Below are positions 27,990 to 36,825 of a DNA stretch of 64,000 bases, in pieces. The translations under genes and the position numbers were made by a program. A model generated the notes under the pieces. That model was not told the DNA's origin and ran no database searches. It worked only from the letters and a program-made list of their open reading frames with translations. Position 1 is the stretch's first letter, and each line of letters opens with the position of its first letter. This DNA comes from Flavobacterium sp. ENC (GTDB lineage: Bacteria; Bacteroidota; Bacteroidia; Flavobacteriales; Flavobacteriaceae), in the NCBI RefSeq assembly GCF_020991415.1, contig NZ_JAJMOY010000004.1, positions 124,001-188,000 of the forward strand, written 5' to 3'.

Positions 27990-28577
27990 CTATCTGTATT
28001 TATCATTCAGCCCAATATTTCCCAGTATCATCGGAATCACCTTTTCAATTCTCGAAAGTTTCGTTTTTTCCTGTTTGGCTGTTTCAATATATTCTAAAAA
28101 CTCATATTGTTTATACGGAGAAAATTTCTGAAAGGCTTCTGATAAAGCGGGATTTTGCTTCATTTCCTTTTCCAGTAATTCAGAAACAATGGCTTCTTTT
28201 TTAGCCGGTTTTATGACTTTTCCCTGCTTTTCGTTTTCAATGGCTTCCAGGATATATTCTAAAACTTCCTTTTCGTTTATGTCTTCTTTTGAGGTAAAAC
28301 GCCATTGACGCATGGATTTTGTTTTATCTTCCTGAGCATTCATTAATCTCTTTTTCTCATCTTTCAGAAAGACTCCGTTCAGAAACCAAATGGCAAAGTA
28401 GTTTTTAAAACCACCAATGCCAATAACGTTTTTCTTGTTGTAGACATAAATTGGGCCGCCCCATTTTATAGTTTCAACCAGCTCTGTTTTATCAATAATA
28501 GATTTGAGGAAAAGAAGTTCTTCTTCCCAGTTATTGACTTTGTCCCAAACGTGTTTTTTATCAGAATTCGGTTCCAA
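27990..28577 (-). CDS. YdeI/OmpD-associated family protein
   Basis: This 195-residue protein has an N-terminal DUF1801-like domain (WEEELLFLKSIIDKTELVETIKWGGPIYVYN, NVIGIGGFKNYFAIWF) and a C-terminal YdeI domain (NPALSEAFQKFSPYKQYEFLEYIETAKQEKTKLSRIEKVIPMIL). Family members are small proteins linked to envelope or antimicrobial response, but the biochemical role is unknown. The frame starts at a TTG (28575-28577), 4 bp after the pepT stop at 28582; no ATG precedes the conserved domain. It is probably cotranscribed with pepT. Confidence 0.88.
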   Translation of the reverse strand: MEPNSDKKHVWDKVNNWEEELLFLKSIIDKTELVETIKWGGPIYVYNKKNVIGIGGFKNYFAIWFLNGVFLKDEKKRLMNAQEDKTKSMRQWRFTSKEDINEKEVLEYILEAIENEKQGKVIKPAKKEAIVSELLEKEMKQNPALSEAFQKFSPYKQYEFLEYIETAKQEKTKLSRIEKVIPMILGNIGLNDKYR

Positions 28578-28581
28578 CGTA

Positions 28582-29856
28582 TTATTTTCTTTTAGGTTTT
28601 TCGGTTACATCAAAAATGCCCGGAATTGCAGTTAATTCCGCAATTTTCACAATCACATCAGTCGCTTTCTGGATGCTTTCTGCGGGAACGTATTCGTATT
28701 TTCCGTGGAAGTTATGACCGCCCGCAAAAATGTTCGGACAAGGCAGTCCCATAAATGATAATTGAGATCCGTCAGTTCCGCCGCGAATGGGTTTGATAAT
28801 CGGTTTAATCTGTAATTCCCGCATTGCTTTTTCGGCAATATCCACAATATGTTTGACCGGAAGTACTTTTTCCTTCATATTGTAATACTGGTCTTTTATT
28901 TCAGTGGTTACAATATCTTCCCCAAATTGTCTGGCGAATTTTTTATTGATTTTTTTGGCAATTTTATCAATCAGGCTTTTTCTTTTTTCAAACTTACTTT
29001 TGTTATGATCGCGAATAATAAGTTCCAAAACCGTTTCTTCAATACTTCCTGTCAGATGATGCACGTGGAAAAAACCTTCATAGCCTTTTGTTTCCTGTGG
29101 TGTTTCCCTTTTTGGAAGTTCATTGATAAACTCATTGGCAATTAGCATCGAATTGATCATTTTTCCTTTGGCATAACCCGGATGAACACTTTTTCCTTTG
29201 AAGGTAATTTTGGCTCCTGCAGCATTGAAGTTTTCATATTCTAATTCACCAATCTGACTTCCATCCATTGTATACGCCCATTGCGAACCGAATTTTTCTA
29301 CATCAAAATGGTGTGCGCCACGACCGATTTCTTCATCAGGCGTAAAACCAATCCTGATTTTACCATGTTTGATTTCAGGATGCTGCACGAGATATTCCAT
29401 TGCAGAAACAATCTCGGTAATTCCGGCTTTGTCATCAGCACCCAAAAGCGTTGTACCGTCTGTTGTAATGATGGTCTGGCCTTTATATTGTAATAAATCT
29501 TTGAAGTAATTGGGAGATAAAATAATATTTTTTTCAGCGTTCAGGATAATGTCCTTCCCGTCGTAATTTTCAATAATCTGAGGTTTTACATTAGCACCGC
29601 TAAAATCCGGGGAAGTATCAAAATGCGAAACAAATCCAATTACAGGAACTTCATGAGCAACATTACTTGGCAAAGTTGCCATGATATAAGCTTTGTCATC
29701 TATTGTAACATCCTGTAATCCAATTGTTTTTAGGTCTTCGACTAGTTTATTGGCAAGATTCCATTGTTTTTCGGTACTGGGCGTAGTTTTGGAGTTCGGA
29801 TCAGATTCTGTGTCGATTGTTACATAACTGATAAAACGATCTATAATATGTTGCAT
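28582..29856 (-). CDS. pepT: Peptidase T (tripeptide aminopeptidase)
   Basis: This zinc-dependent M20 exopeptidase releases the N-terminal residue of tripeptides in the cytosol. Starting at the ATG at 29856 ([19 protein letters not shown]) it has 424 residues. The metal and catalytic motifs are [14 protein letters not shown] near residue 78, [12 protein letters not shown] near 138, [17 protein letters not shown] near 172, and [27 protein letters not shown] near 375. A TTG at 29874 could extend the frame, but a -7 element overlaps it, which supports the internal ATG. Confidence 0.95.
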   Translation of the reverse strand: MQHIIDRFISYVTIDTESDPNSKTTPSTEKQWNLANKLVEDLKTIGLQDVTIDDKAYIMATLPSNVAHEVPVIGFVSHFDTSPDFSGANVKPQIIENYDGKDIILNAEKNIILSPNYFKDLLQYKGQTIITTDGTTLLGADDKAGITEIVSAMEYLVQHPEIKHGKIRIGFTPDEEIGRGAHHFDVEKFGSQWAYTMDGSQIGELEYENFNAAGAKITFKGKSVHPGYAKGKMINSMLIANEFINELPKRETPQETKGYEGFFHVHHLTGSIEETVLELIIRDHNKSKFEKRKSLIDKIAKKINKKFARQFGEDIVTTEIKDQYYNMKEKVLPVKHIVDIAEKAMRELQIKPIIKPIRGGTDGSQLSFMGLPCPNIFAGGHNFHGKYEYVPAESIQKATDVIVKIAELTAIPGIFDVTEKPKRK

Positions 29857-29871
29857 TTTTATAATTTTTAG

Positions 29872-29879
29872 CAAATATA
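29872..29879 (-). promoter_or_regulatory. -7 element for pepT
   Basis: The minus strand reads TATATTTG, a perfect TAnnTTTG, 15 bp upstream of the ATG at 29856. Confidence 0.6.
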
Positions 29880-29977
29880 GACATTTTTCTGCGCTGTATT
29901 ATTGCGGTTGGTAATATCTAAATTCAAATAAAACACGATTCTGTTTGCTGTAGCATCCTTTTTCAGGGTTAATTTTT

Positions 29978-31111
29978 TTAAATGCTTTTAACACATCTGA
30001 ATCCAAGATGGTTGGCGGCAGACCGGATTTCTCCTTTTCCTCTTGTGCCTACCATATAACGGGTGCAGTATTGATCGGTACATAAAAAAGAGCCTCCGCG
30101 ATGTACCCGTTTTTTTTCAGGATCGTTGGGAACGTCATAAGCGTCAGGTCCCTGAGGATTTCTGGCTATTTTTCCGCCTTTGCTTAATTCAGTATAATAG
30201 GATGGACTGTACCAGTCGTTTACCCATTCCCAGACGTTTCCAGCCATATCATACAAGCCAAACGCATTTGGTTTAAATTGGGCAGTAGGCGCAATGCCTT
30301 TAAAGCCATCTTCTCCCGTATCTCCGTCTTTAATGGGGAAATGTCCCTGATAGATATTTGCCTGAAATTTTCCGTCCGGTTTTAAGGTATTTCCCCAGGT
30401 GTACAGATTTCCTGTTTTTCCGCCACGGGCAGCGAACTCCCATTCGGCTTCGGTTGGCAATCTTTTCCCTGCCCATTTTGCATAGGCAGCGGCATCTTCA
30501 TAGGTAATTTGTACCACGGGATATTTTTCTTTTCCTTTTATGGAGCTTTCCGGACCCAAAGGATGTTTCCAGTCCGTTCCGCCTACGTAAGACCACCATT
30601 GAATGAAGTCATTGAGATTTACAGCGGCCGTTGTGGGAGAAAATACTGCAGAACCGGCTATTAAATTTTCTGCCGGAACACCCGGAAATTCTTCCTGGGT
30701 TGGCTTTTGCTCGGCTACGGTAATATAGCCTGTAGCGTTGACAAATTTTGCATATTCTTCGTTGGTAACTTCCGTTTCATCCATAAAATAACCATCAACA
30801 TACACACGATGAACAGGAGAGGCGTCTTTTGTAACACCTTTGATACTGCATAAACTTTCATCTTCAACATTGCTGCCCATCGAAAATTCACCGCCGGGAA
30901 TCCAAACCATTCCTTTTGGAGCTTTAGATGGGGCTGAATTTTTATTAATGATGGTAGGCTCGAATTCAGATTCCACTGTAGTATTTGGAGCCTCTGTACA
31001 ATCCATTGCGGTTAATTTTTCTTTTGGCGTATTAAATTTGGTGAAGCTGTAAGCGACTGAAATAGCAGCCAGGATCAGAATAGTAAATATCCAGTAAATT
31101 TTATTTTTCAT
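29978..31111 (-). CDS. Formylglycine-generating enzyme family protein with active-site cysteines
   Basis: This 377-residue SUMF1-fold protein probably oxidises a sulfatase cysteine to C-alpha-formylglycine. An N-terminal hydrophobic segment (about residues 5-22) acts as signal or membrane anchor. The FGE domain runs from KGMVWIPGGEFSMGSNVEDES near residue 67 through GYFMDETEVTNEEYAKF, RLPTEAEWEFAARGG and GNVWEWVNDWY to GFRCVKSI. The C-terminal block GGSFLCTDQYCTRY has Cys344 and Cys349, matching the pair that binds copper in true FGEs and is missing in many SUMF-like proteins. No sulfatase gene is in the window, so its client lies elsewhere. Confidence 0.9.
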   Translation of the reverse strand: MKNKIYWIFTILILAAISVAYSFTKFNTPKEKLTAMDCTEAPNTTVESEFEPTIINKNSAPSKAPKGMVWIPGGEFSMGSNVEDESLCSIKGVTKDASPVHRVYVDGYFMDETEVTNEEYAKFVNATGYITVAEQKPTQEEFPGVPAENLIAGSAVFSPTTAAVNLNDFIQWWSYVGGTDWKHPLGPESSIKGKEKYPVVQITYEDAAAYAKWAGKRLPTEAEWEFAARGGKTGNLYTWGNTLKPDGKFQANIYQGHFPIKDGDTGEDGFKGIAPTAQFKPNAFGLYDMAGNVWEWVNDWYSPSYYTELSKGGKIARNPQGPDAYDVPNDPEKKRVHRGGSFLCTDQYCTRYMVGTRGKGEIRSAANHLGFRCVKSI

Positions 31112-31164
31112 CAGGGCAAATTTTAATTTAAAAATGGTTGTTTTACAGCTGAATAGGATTCGAT

Positions 31165-31231
31165 TAAGAAAAAAACAACCTTATCAAATAGGATTTATTT
31201 AATAAGGTTGTATAATTTTATTTCAAAGATA
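31165..31231 (-). promoter_or_regulatory. -7 element plus terminator-like hairpin in the leader of the FGE gene
   Basis: On the minus strand TATCTTTG (31231-31224) is a perfect -7 element. Just downstream comes a 15-bp stem with one mismatch: ACAACCTTAT pairs with ATAAGGTTGT (31202-31211 with 31175-31184), and AAATA with TATTT inside it around a GGATT-type loop. A U run of about eight follows (complement of A at 31167-31175). It reads as a full intrinsic terminator between the promoter and the ATG at 31111. This fits transcription attenuation or a very short RNA of about 50 nt. Confidence 0.6.
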
Positions 31232-31326
31232 TAAAAATTCTACTTATTCTATAGGATAAATATTTTTTGTGTAAATTATTTTAACTTCAGTGGTAAAGTA
31301 TATAGGGAGATTTCAACTATTATAGT

Positions 31327-31334
31327 TAAATTTG
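31327..31334 (+). promoter_or_regulatory. -7 element for pyrD
   Basis: TAAATTTG is a perfect TAnnTTTG, 27 bp before the pyrD ATG at 31362. Confidence 0.65.
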
Positions 31335-31361
31335 CAACCGAAAAAACAACAACAACTTACT

Positions 31362-32396
31362 ATGTATAAATTGATAATTCGCCCGATACTTTTTTGGTTT
31401 GATCCGGAAGAAGTGCATTATTTTACTTTTTCATTTATTAGATTCCTGTCAAAAATCCCTGGCGTTTCGTCCATTATTAAATCCATTTACGAAGTAAAAG
31501 ATACTCGTTTAGAACGGGAAGTTTTTGGAATTAAGTTTAAAAACCCGGTGGGACTTGCAGCAGGATTTGATAAGGACGCCAAATTGTATAAAGAACTTTC
31601 TGATTTTGGATTTGGTTTCATTGAGATAGGAACTGTTACGCCGGTGGGGCAGGAAGGAAATCCAAAAAAACGATTGTTCAGGCTAAAGGAAGATCAGGCT
31701 ATTATTAACCGAATGGGTTTTAATAACGGCGGAGTTCTGGAAGCGGTAGAACGGCTGAAAAAGAATTCTGGTGTTTTAATCGGTGGAAATATCGGTAAAA
31801 ATAAAATTACCCCAAACGAAAATGCCGTTGATGATTATATCATTTGTTTTGATGCCTTGTTTGACCATGTTGATTATTTTGTGGTAAATGTAAGCTCGCC
31901 AAACACCCCAAATTTAAGAGCTTTACAGGATAAAGAACCGCTTACGGCTTTACTGCAGACTTTGCAGGACAGAAATACAGAAAAACAAAAAACGAGCAGC
32001 CAGAAAGTAAAACCGATCCTTTTGAAAATTGCTCCGGATTTAACCGATGAACAATTGCTTGATATTATTGATATTGTAAAAACAACTCAGATTGCAGGTG
32101 TAATTGCAACCAATACTACAATTTCACGTGACGGATTGCAAGCTGCAAACCAAACTGAAATGGGTGGTTTATCAGGCAGACCCTTAACAAAACGTTCTAC
32201 TGAAGTTATTCGTTTTCTTTCGGAGAAAAGCAATAAGGCATTCCCTATTATCGGAGTAGGAGGAATTCACTCAGCCGATGATGCGATTGAAAAACTAAAT
32301 GCAGGGGCAAGTCTGGTGCAATTGTATACCGGTTTTATTTATGAGGGACCGGCTTTGGTAAAAGCTATAAATAAAAAGGTTTTAAAACAATTGTAA
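31362..32396 (+). CDS. pyrD: Dihydroorotate dehydrogenase (quinone), class 2
   Basis: This membrane-associated flavoenzyme of pyrimidine synthesis oxidises dihydroorotate to orotate and passes electrons to menaquinone. It has 344 residues from the ATG at 31362 ([21 protein letters not shown]), with the N-terminal membrane-associating helices of class 2. The FMN and substrate motifs are [40 protein letters not shown], and [14 protein letters not shown] with the class 2 catalytic serine. [22 protein letters not shown] and [11 protein letters not shown] follow. The frame opens earlier but there is no conserved sequence before 31362. Its 3' end overlaps the convergent DUF3307 gene by 15 bp. Confidence 0.96.
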   Translation: MYKLIIRPILFWFDPEEVHYFTFSFIRFLSKIPGVSSIIKSIYEVKDTRLEREVFGIKFKNPVGLAAGFDKDAKLYKELSDFGFGFIEIGTVTPVGQEGNPKKRLFRLKEDQAIINRMGFNNGGVLEAVERLKKNSGVLIGGNIGKNKITPNENAVDDYIICFDALFDHVDYFVVNVSSPNTPNLRALQDKEPLTALLQTLQDRNTEKQKTSSQKVKPILLKIAPDLTDEQLLDIIDIVKTTQIAGVIATNTTISRDGLQAANQTEMGGLSGRPLTKRSTEVIRFLSEKSNKAFPIIGVGGIHSADDAIEKLNAGASLVQLYTGFIYEGPALVKAINKKVLKQL

Positions 32397-33098
32397 AAGT
32401 AACGCCTGAACAATAAATCCCGTCAGTATTGCGATTCCAAAACTTAACAACGTACCGATTAAAACATATTCGGTAAGTTTTCGGTCTTTGGCTTCTTTCA
32501 GGTCTCCAAACCTAAAAATAGATTTTGCTGCCAATAAAAAACCTATGGCTTCAAAATGACCGGTCAGGATAAAACAAAACACAAATAAGCGTTCTAATAT
32601 GCCAATGTAATTTCCCGCATTGGCAAGCGAATGATCGCTATCAGTAGTGCTGCTTTCAGGACTCCATATCGAAATTATTATTTTGATAAAAATCGAAGTG
32701 GGTTTGGTAATCAGTAAAATTCCTGTTGCTAAAATCCAAAACCGATTATCAAACCAGTCCAGGTTTATGGATTTGTTTTGATAGAGTATCGTTATTCCCG
32801 TTAAAACCAGAATATGCATGATTTGGTCGGCTATAAACCAAATGCGTTTGGTGTTGTTTTCCTGAAAATTTAATTTGATCAGGTCAATGATTCCGTGCGT
32901 AACGGCAATAAGAGCGGCATAAGGTATAAATTGAATTTCCCCGGCAAGAATTGCAGCCAGAACGCCATGAAGCAGGATGTGAAGATATAAATAAATGCTT
33001 TTGTGTTTTTTAGCTTCCTTATCGGCTACCCAGGAGTTGGGCTGCCATATAAAATCACCTAATAAATGGGCTAAAAGCAGTTTTATAAATAAAATCAT
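32382..33098 (-). CDS. DUF3307 membrane protein
   Basis: This 238-residue inner-membrane protein belongs to the DUF3307 family. It starts [34 protein letters not shown], the family signature with LLGDF and W. Some seven hydrophobic segments follow, including [25 protein letters not shown] and [17 protein letters not shown]. The function is unknown. It starts 4 bp downstream of the satD stop (33103), so the two are translated from one transcript. DUF3307 and SatD often occur as neighbours in Bacteroidota. The C-terminus overlaps the pyrD 3' end. Confidence 0.9.
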   Translation of the reverse strand: MILFIKLLLAHLLGDFIWQPNSWVADKEAKKHKSIYLYLHILLHGVLAAILAGEIQFIPYAALIAVTHGIIDLIKLNFQENNTKRIWFIADQIMHILVLTGITILYQNKSINLDWFDNRFWILATGILLITKPTSIFIKIIISIWSPESSTTDSDHSLANAGNYIGILERLFVFCFILTGHFEAIGFLLAAKSIFRFGDLKEAKDRKLTEYVLIGTLLSFGIAILTGFIVQALLLQLF

Positions 33099-33102
33099 AA
33101 GA

Positions 33103-33708
33103 CTATAAATTGTTTATTTGTTTTCTGAAATAACGATCTAAATTCATGACCAGATCAAATTGGGCGCGTTTTTGTCTGCGGCTTACGGCAGCTCTTTTGA
33201 TGCCTAATTTCGGTGCTAATTCTTCTTGAGACAAGTCCGGATTTTCTATTGCAATTGCTGTAAATTCGGCAGATGGCGCAGGCCAGTTGTCCATAAAAGT
33301 TAAGGCCAGCTGAAGCATCAGATTTATTTTTTCATCTGTAGCCGCGTCCCCTGTTCGTATTGCCAGCGTTACTTTTTGCTTTTTTAGAGTTTCAAAAACT
33401 TCTCCTGAATTTATAAAGGCAGTACCATTACTTTCGGATATTTTTTCAGCATCATGTGTTTTGTCCCCAAAACCAATACCCATGCGGGCATCCAGTTTTA
33501 TCGCTTTTAAATGGGCTTTTATTAAAATAGCTGACAATAATGCATCCTCGGGATTTTTTATTTCGATTTGAAATTCATCTCCTCTGTAAATTTCCCATTC
33601 CAGCGGGCTGTCTCCAAAAGAAGAAAGTATTTTTTTTAAACCTTCTACCCAGTCCTTGGATTTTTGTTTTCTGGAATCAATTATATCCCCTGTAATTACA
33701 CTAGTCAT
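33103..33708 (-). CDS. SatD family protein with C-terminal HTH
   Basis: This 201-residue member of the SatD family opens MTSVITGDIIDSRKQKS and has WEIYRGDEFQIEI near residue 45 and ARMGIGFGDKTHD near 80. Residues about 155-190 form a helix-turn-helix, LSQEELAPKLGIKRAAVSRRQKRAQFD, so the protein likely binds DNA. SatD was named for the Streptococcus acid-tolerance operon; its biochemical role is not known. It is followed by a DUF3307 gene (4-bp gap). Palindromes in the upstream region (33771-33844) could be its operator. A perfect -7 element sits 5 bp before its ATG. Confidence 0.88.
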   Translation of the reverse strand: MTSVITGDIIDSRKQKSKDWVEGLKKILSSFGDSPLEWEIYRGDEFQIEIKNPEDALLSAILIKAHLKAIKLDARMGIGFGDKTHDAEKISESNGTAFINSGEVFETLKKQKVTLAIRTGDAATDEKINLMLQLALTFMDNWPAPSAEFTAIAIENPDLSQEELAPKLGIKRAAVSRRQKRAQFDLVMNLDRYFRKQINNL

Positions 33709-33713
33709 AGCTT

Positions 33714-33721
33714 CAAATATA
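33714..33721 (-). promoter_or_regulatory. -7 element directly before satD
   Basis: The minus strand reads TATATTTG. Only 5 bp separate it from the satD ATG, giving a likely leaderless mRNA. A second perfect match (TATATTTG at 33747-33754) is 38 bp upstream of the ATG and could be an alternative promoter. Confidence 0.5.
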
Positions 33722-33770
33722 CTTAAAATAAATAATAATAGTAGTACAAATATACATAATATTTTTAAAT

Positions 33771-33844
33771 GTTACTTATTTTGGTAACATTTTAAATAGT
33801 TACTTATTTATGTAACATTTTTAGTTGTTACGTTATTGCGGAAA
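33771..33844. promoter_or_regulatory. Three 28-bp-phased palindromic sites upstream of satD
   Basis: GTTAC-N8-GTAAC occurs perfectly at 33771-33788 and 33799-33816. A third, decayed site starts at 33827 (GTTAC, with GGAAA in place of GTAAC at 33840-33844). All three start exactly 28 bp apart, with similar spacer sequence TTATTT in the first two. This is the layout of a repeated operator or iteron array. It lies in the gap between satD (minus) and the HMG-CoA-lyase-like gene (plus). Confidence 0.75.
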
Positions 33845-33918
33845 TATTATGATTAAAGAAAATTCTCTTTTATTTCTTTAAAAAAGAAACTAACTTAGCC
33901 TTCACTAAAGAATAAGCT

Positions 33919-34785
33919 TTGAATAAAGAAATCAAAATTATCGAATGTCCACGTGATGCTATGCAAGGTATCAGGGATTTTATTCCAACCAAAAATAAAG
34001 TTTCCTATATTCAGTCTTTACTTCGGGTAGGGTTTGATACCATTGACTTTGGGAGTTTTGTTTCGCCAAAAGCTATTCCGCAAATGCAGGATACCGCAGA
34101 AGTTCTGGCTCAGCTCGATTTGTCTCAGACAACGAGTAAACTTTTGGCCATAATTGCCAATACACAGGGAGCTGATTCCGCTTCAGAGCATGAAGCCATT
34201 CGGTATCTGGGATTTCCTTTTTCGATATCAGAAAATTTTCAGATGCGTAATACCCACAAAACCATTGCTGAATCTTTAGTCACACTGGAAGAAATCCTTG
34301 AAATTGCCGATAAAAAAGATAAAGAAGTCGTTACCTATCTTTCTATGGGCTTCGGTAATCCCTACGGAGATCCGTGGAATGTGGAAATAGTAGGGGAGTG
34401 GACTGAAAAATTGTCTAAAATGGGTGTGAAAATCTTATCCCTTTCCGATACGGTTGGAAGTTCTGCTCCGGAGGTTATCACGTATCTTTTTTCAAATTTA
34501 ATTCCAAAATATCCGCAAATAGAATTCGGGGCACATCTGCATACGACGCCGGATAGCTGGTTTGAGAAAATTGATGCGGCGTACAAAGCAGGCTGTACCC
34601 GTTTTGACGGTGCTATACAGGGTTTTGGAGGATGTCCGATGGCAACAGATAAGCTTACCGGAAATATGCCTACAGAAAAACTCATTTCTTATTTTACGGC
34701 CAATAAAAAAATAACCGGACTCAATTCCCTGAGCTTTGAAAGTGCTTATAACGAAGCATCAAAATTATTTGGAAAGTTTCATTAA
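33919..34785 (+). CDS. HMG-CoA lyase-like enzyme
   Basis: This 288-residue TIM-barrel enzyme of the HMGL family cleaves 3-hydroxy-3-methylglutaryl-CoA to acetoacetate and acetyl-CoA in leucine catabolism. Features seen: ECPRDAMQGI near residue 9 (the usual EVGPRDGLQ, here with altered residues), FGSFVSPKAIPQM, the metal-binding FGAHLHTT near 203, and GAIQGFGGCPMA with the catalytic loop Cys239. An in-frame TAA at 33913-33915 forces the start to the TTG at 33919. The altered first motif leaves some doubt about exact substrate; related acyl-CoA lyases are possible. Confidence 0.88.
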   Translation: MNKEIKIIECPRDAMQGIRDFIPTKNKVSYIQSLLRVGFDTIDFGSFVSPKAIPQMQDTAEVLAQLDLSQTTSKLLAIIANTQGADSASEHEAIRYLGFPFSISENFQMRNTHKTIAESLVTLEEILEIADKKDKEVVTYLSMGFGNPYGDPWNVEIVGEWTEKLSKMGVKILSLSDTVGSSAPEVITYLFSNLIPKYPQIEFGAHLHTTPDSWFEKIDAAYKAGCTRFDGAIQGFGGCPMATDKLTGNMPTEKLISYFTANKKITGLNSLSFESAYNEASKLFGKFH

Positions 34786-34863
34786 AATCAGGATATTTAC
34801 TTACAAATCAGAATAATAAAGGGTATACTATATTCGTTATTACTCTTTAATGTAAGTACCGCC

Positions 34864-35418
34864 ATGGAATTATTCTTAAAAAATAAAATTTTCCTTTTCC
34901 TTTTTTTGCCTTTCGCTTTTATTTCATGTTCCAGTGATTTAGATTTTGATCAGGTTAATGATTTGAAATTAAAGCCCGTTTTTGTTGCCAATGTGGCTTA
35001 TTTTGATGTGCCTGCAAATGAATTTACAGATAATGGAGAGGAACAGCTGATTACTTTTGATGAAAAGGAATTCGATGTTTTTAGAAAGAAATTTTTCACA
35101 GATAATCTCGTAAAACTCGAGCTGGATTGTGAAACCGAAAATACAATAGCACGTGCCTTTACAGTTGATTTATTACTTCTCAACGAGAATGGTAACGTTC
35201 TGGAAACCGTAACATTAGAAACGCCTGCCTATTCAGGAAGCCCCAACGTTATAAAACATACTACAGAAATATTCGAAGGGCAAAGATTAGATTTACTGAA
35301 ACAAACGGTTAAAATTCGTTTTGTCGTAAAAATGGGCGCCGGAGCTCCTTTAGATGAAAACAGTCCGGGAAGTTTAAAACTAAAATCCGGGGCAACCGCT
35401 TATCTGGTAATCGAATGA
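34864..35418 (+). CDS. Lipoprotein of unknown function, paired with DUF5723 gene
   Basis: This 184-residue lipoprotein has lipobox FISC (Cys22), followed by SSDLDFDQVNDLKLKPVFVANVAYFDVPA. The rest is predicted all-beta with no motif I recognise (VTLETPAYSGSPNVIKHTTEIF, LKLKSGATAYLVIE). Its last codon overlaps the start of the next gene by 4 bp (ATGA), so the two are translationally coupled. It may be an outer-membrane accessory of the beta-barrel-like DUF5723 protein. Confidence 0.8.
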   Translation: MELFLKNKIFLFLFLPFAFISCSSDLDFDQVNDLKLKPVFVANVAYFDVPANEFTDNGEEQLITFDEKEFDVFRKKFFTDNLVKLELDCETENTIARAFTVDLLLLNENGNVLETVTLETPAYSGSPNVIKHTTEIFEGQRLDLLKQTVKIRFVVKMGAGAPLDENSPGSLKLKSGATAYLVIE

Positions 35419-36815
35419 AAAAGGCAATCTATATTCTGGCAGTACTTTTTCAGCTCTCTTCTTTTTCTCAAAATAAAGAAGTGCTGTATAACTTTACGGC
35501 GATTCCACAGTCTTCGCTTGTAAATCCGGGTGCCGATGTTTCGTATAAATTTTATTTCGGAATCCCTGCATTGTCAGGGGTTTCGGCAAATATGGGTTCC
35601 AAAAGCTTTTCGGCTTACGATTTATTTGCTGACAACGGAGTTGATTTCAATGATAAAGTCCGCAGCATTGTAAGCAGATCGTCCAATAATGATAAAACCC
35701 AGGTCAACCAGCAACTGGAATTGTTTTCGGGAGGTTTCAGAGTCGGAGGAGAAGAAAGTAAGTCCTATATCTCCTTTGGAGTCTATCAGGAATTTGATTT
35801 TTTAATGTACTTCCCTAAAGATATTGGGATTCTTGCTTTAGACGGAAACCGTGATTATATTGGTAAATTATTCAATTTAGGGGATGTAAATCTAAGGGCC
35901 GAAGTGCTTTCGGTATTCCATGTCGGATTTCATAAAAAAATAAGTGATAAGCTGGTTTTAGGAGGTCGAGCCAAAATCTACTCGAGTGGTGCCAATGCAA
36001 CTTCTACGAAAAATTCAGGATATATCTATACCGGAAAAAATGAGGGGACAGCCAATGTGTATAATCAGATCATTTCTTCTGATTTGGAACTTAAAACTTC
36101 CGGAATTGCAAGTTTTACCAAAGATAAATACGAAGGAAACATACCAGGAGATATAGCCCACAATACCTTTTTTAACGGGAGTTTAGGTGTGGGTTTTGAT
36201 GCCGGAATTACCTATTATTTCAAAGAAAACCTTCAGTTTACGGCAAGCGTGGTGGATGTAGGTTTTATAAAACAGTCCAAAGATATCGAGACCTTAACGT
36301 ATAAAGGATATTATGAATATGAAGGCGTGAATCCAATTTTTTCTGCCATCAATGAACCTGAAAATGTTTTTGATGATTTCGAAAAAGCCATTCCCCGCGA
36401 CACGCTTTATAACAAATACACCACCTGGCGGCCTGTGAAATTCTATTCCTCAATGCAATATTCGTTTGGAGAATACCGCTCTGGTGAAGATTGTAATTGT
36501 AAAGGAAAAGTTAGCCGAAGATACCTGAATGCAGTGGGTGGCCAGTTGTTTATGATGACAATGCCAAGAGCACCTTTTACGGCTTTTACCGCTTTTTACA
36601 AACGAAGTATTTTCGAGAAACTGGATGTAAAAGCGACTTATACTTTCGATTCCTTTTCTAAAAAAAATATTGGTTTAGGAATCGCAGGAACGATTGGAAA
36701 GTTTAATATTTACGCCCTTGTGGATAATCTTCTGGAATATAAAGATGTCACCAAAGCCAATAGTCTGGCCTTTCAATTCGGATTCAATTTCGTTTTTCAG
36801 GACCGGAACGATTAA
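35415..36815 (+). CDS. DUF5723 family outer-membrane-type protein
   Basis: This 466-residue secreted protein has a signal peptide (MKKAIYILAVLFQLSSFSQ). The DUF5723 family features are an SLVNPGADVSYKFYFGIPALSGVSAN opening, then repeated aromatic-glycine beta strands (YISFGVYQEFDFLMYFP, GFHKKISDKLVLGGRAKIYSSG). It ends with NSLAFQFGFNFVFQDRND. This is the look of an outer-membrane beta-barrel. The function is unknown. It overlaps the lipoprotein gene upstream by 4 bp. A segment with two Cys (EDCNCKGKVSRRY) lies near residue 360. Confidence 0.85.
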   Translation: MKKAIYILAVLFQLSSFSQNKEVLYNFTAIPQSSLVNPGADVSYKFYFGIPALSGVSANMGSKSFSAYDLFADNGVDFNDKVRSIVSRSSNNDKTQVNQQLELFSGGFRVGGEESKSYISFGVYQEFDFLMYFPKDIGILALDGNRDYIGKLFNLGDVNLRAEVLSVFHVGFHKKISDKLVLGGRAKIYSSGANATSTKNSGYIYTGKNEGTANVYNQIISSDLELKTSGIASFTKDKYEGNIPGDIAHNTFFNGSLGVGFDAGITYYFKENLQFTASVVDVGFIKQSKDIETLTYKGYYEYEGVNPIFSAINEPENVFDDFEKAIPRDTLYNKYTTWRPVKFYSSMQYSFGEYRSGEDCNCKGKVSRRYLNAVGGQLFMMTMPRAPFTAFTAFYKRSIFEKLDVKATYTFDSFSKKNIGLGIAGTIGKFNIYALVDNLLEYKDVTKANSLAFQFGFNFVFQDRND

Positions 36816-36825
36816 TGAAAAATAT

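Noticed and set aside
33771..33844. Possible plasmid-type origin iterons
   Set aside because: Palindromes with 28-bp period could be iterons, but no replication initiator gene or DnaA box cluster is near; an operator is simpler.
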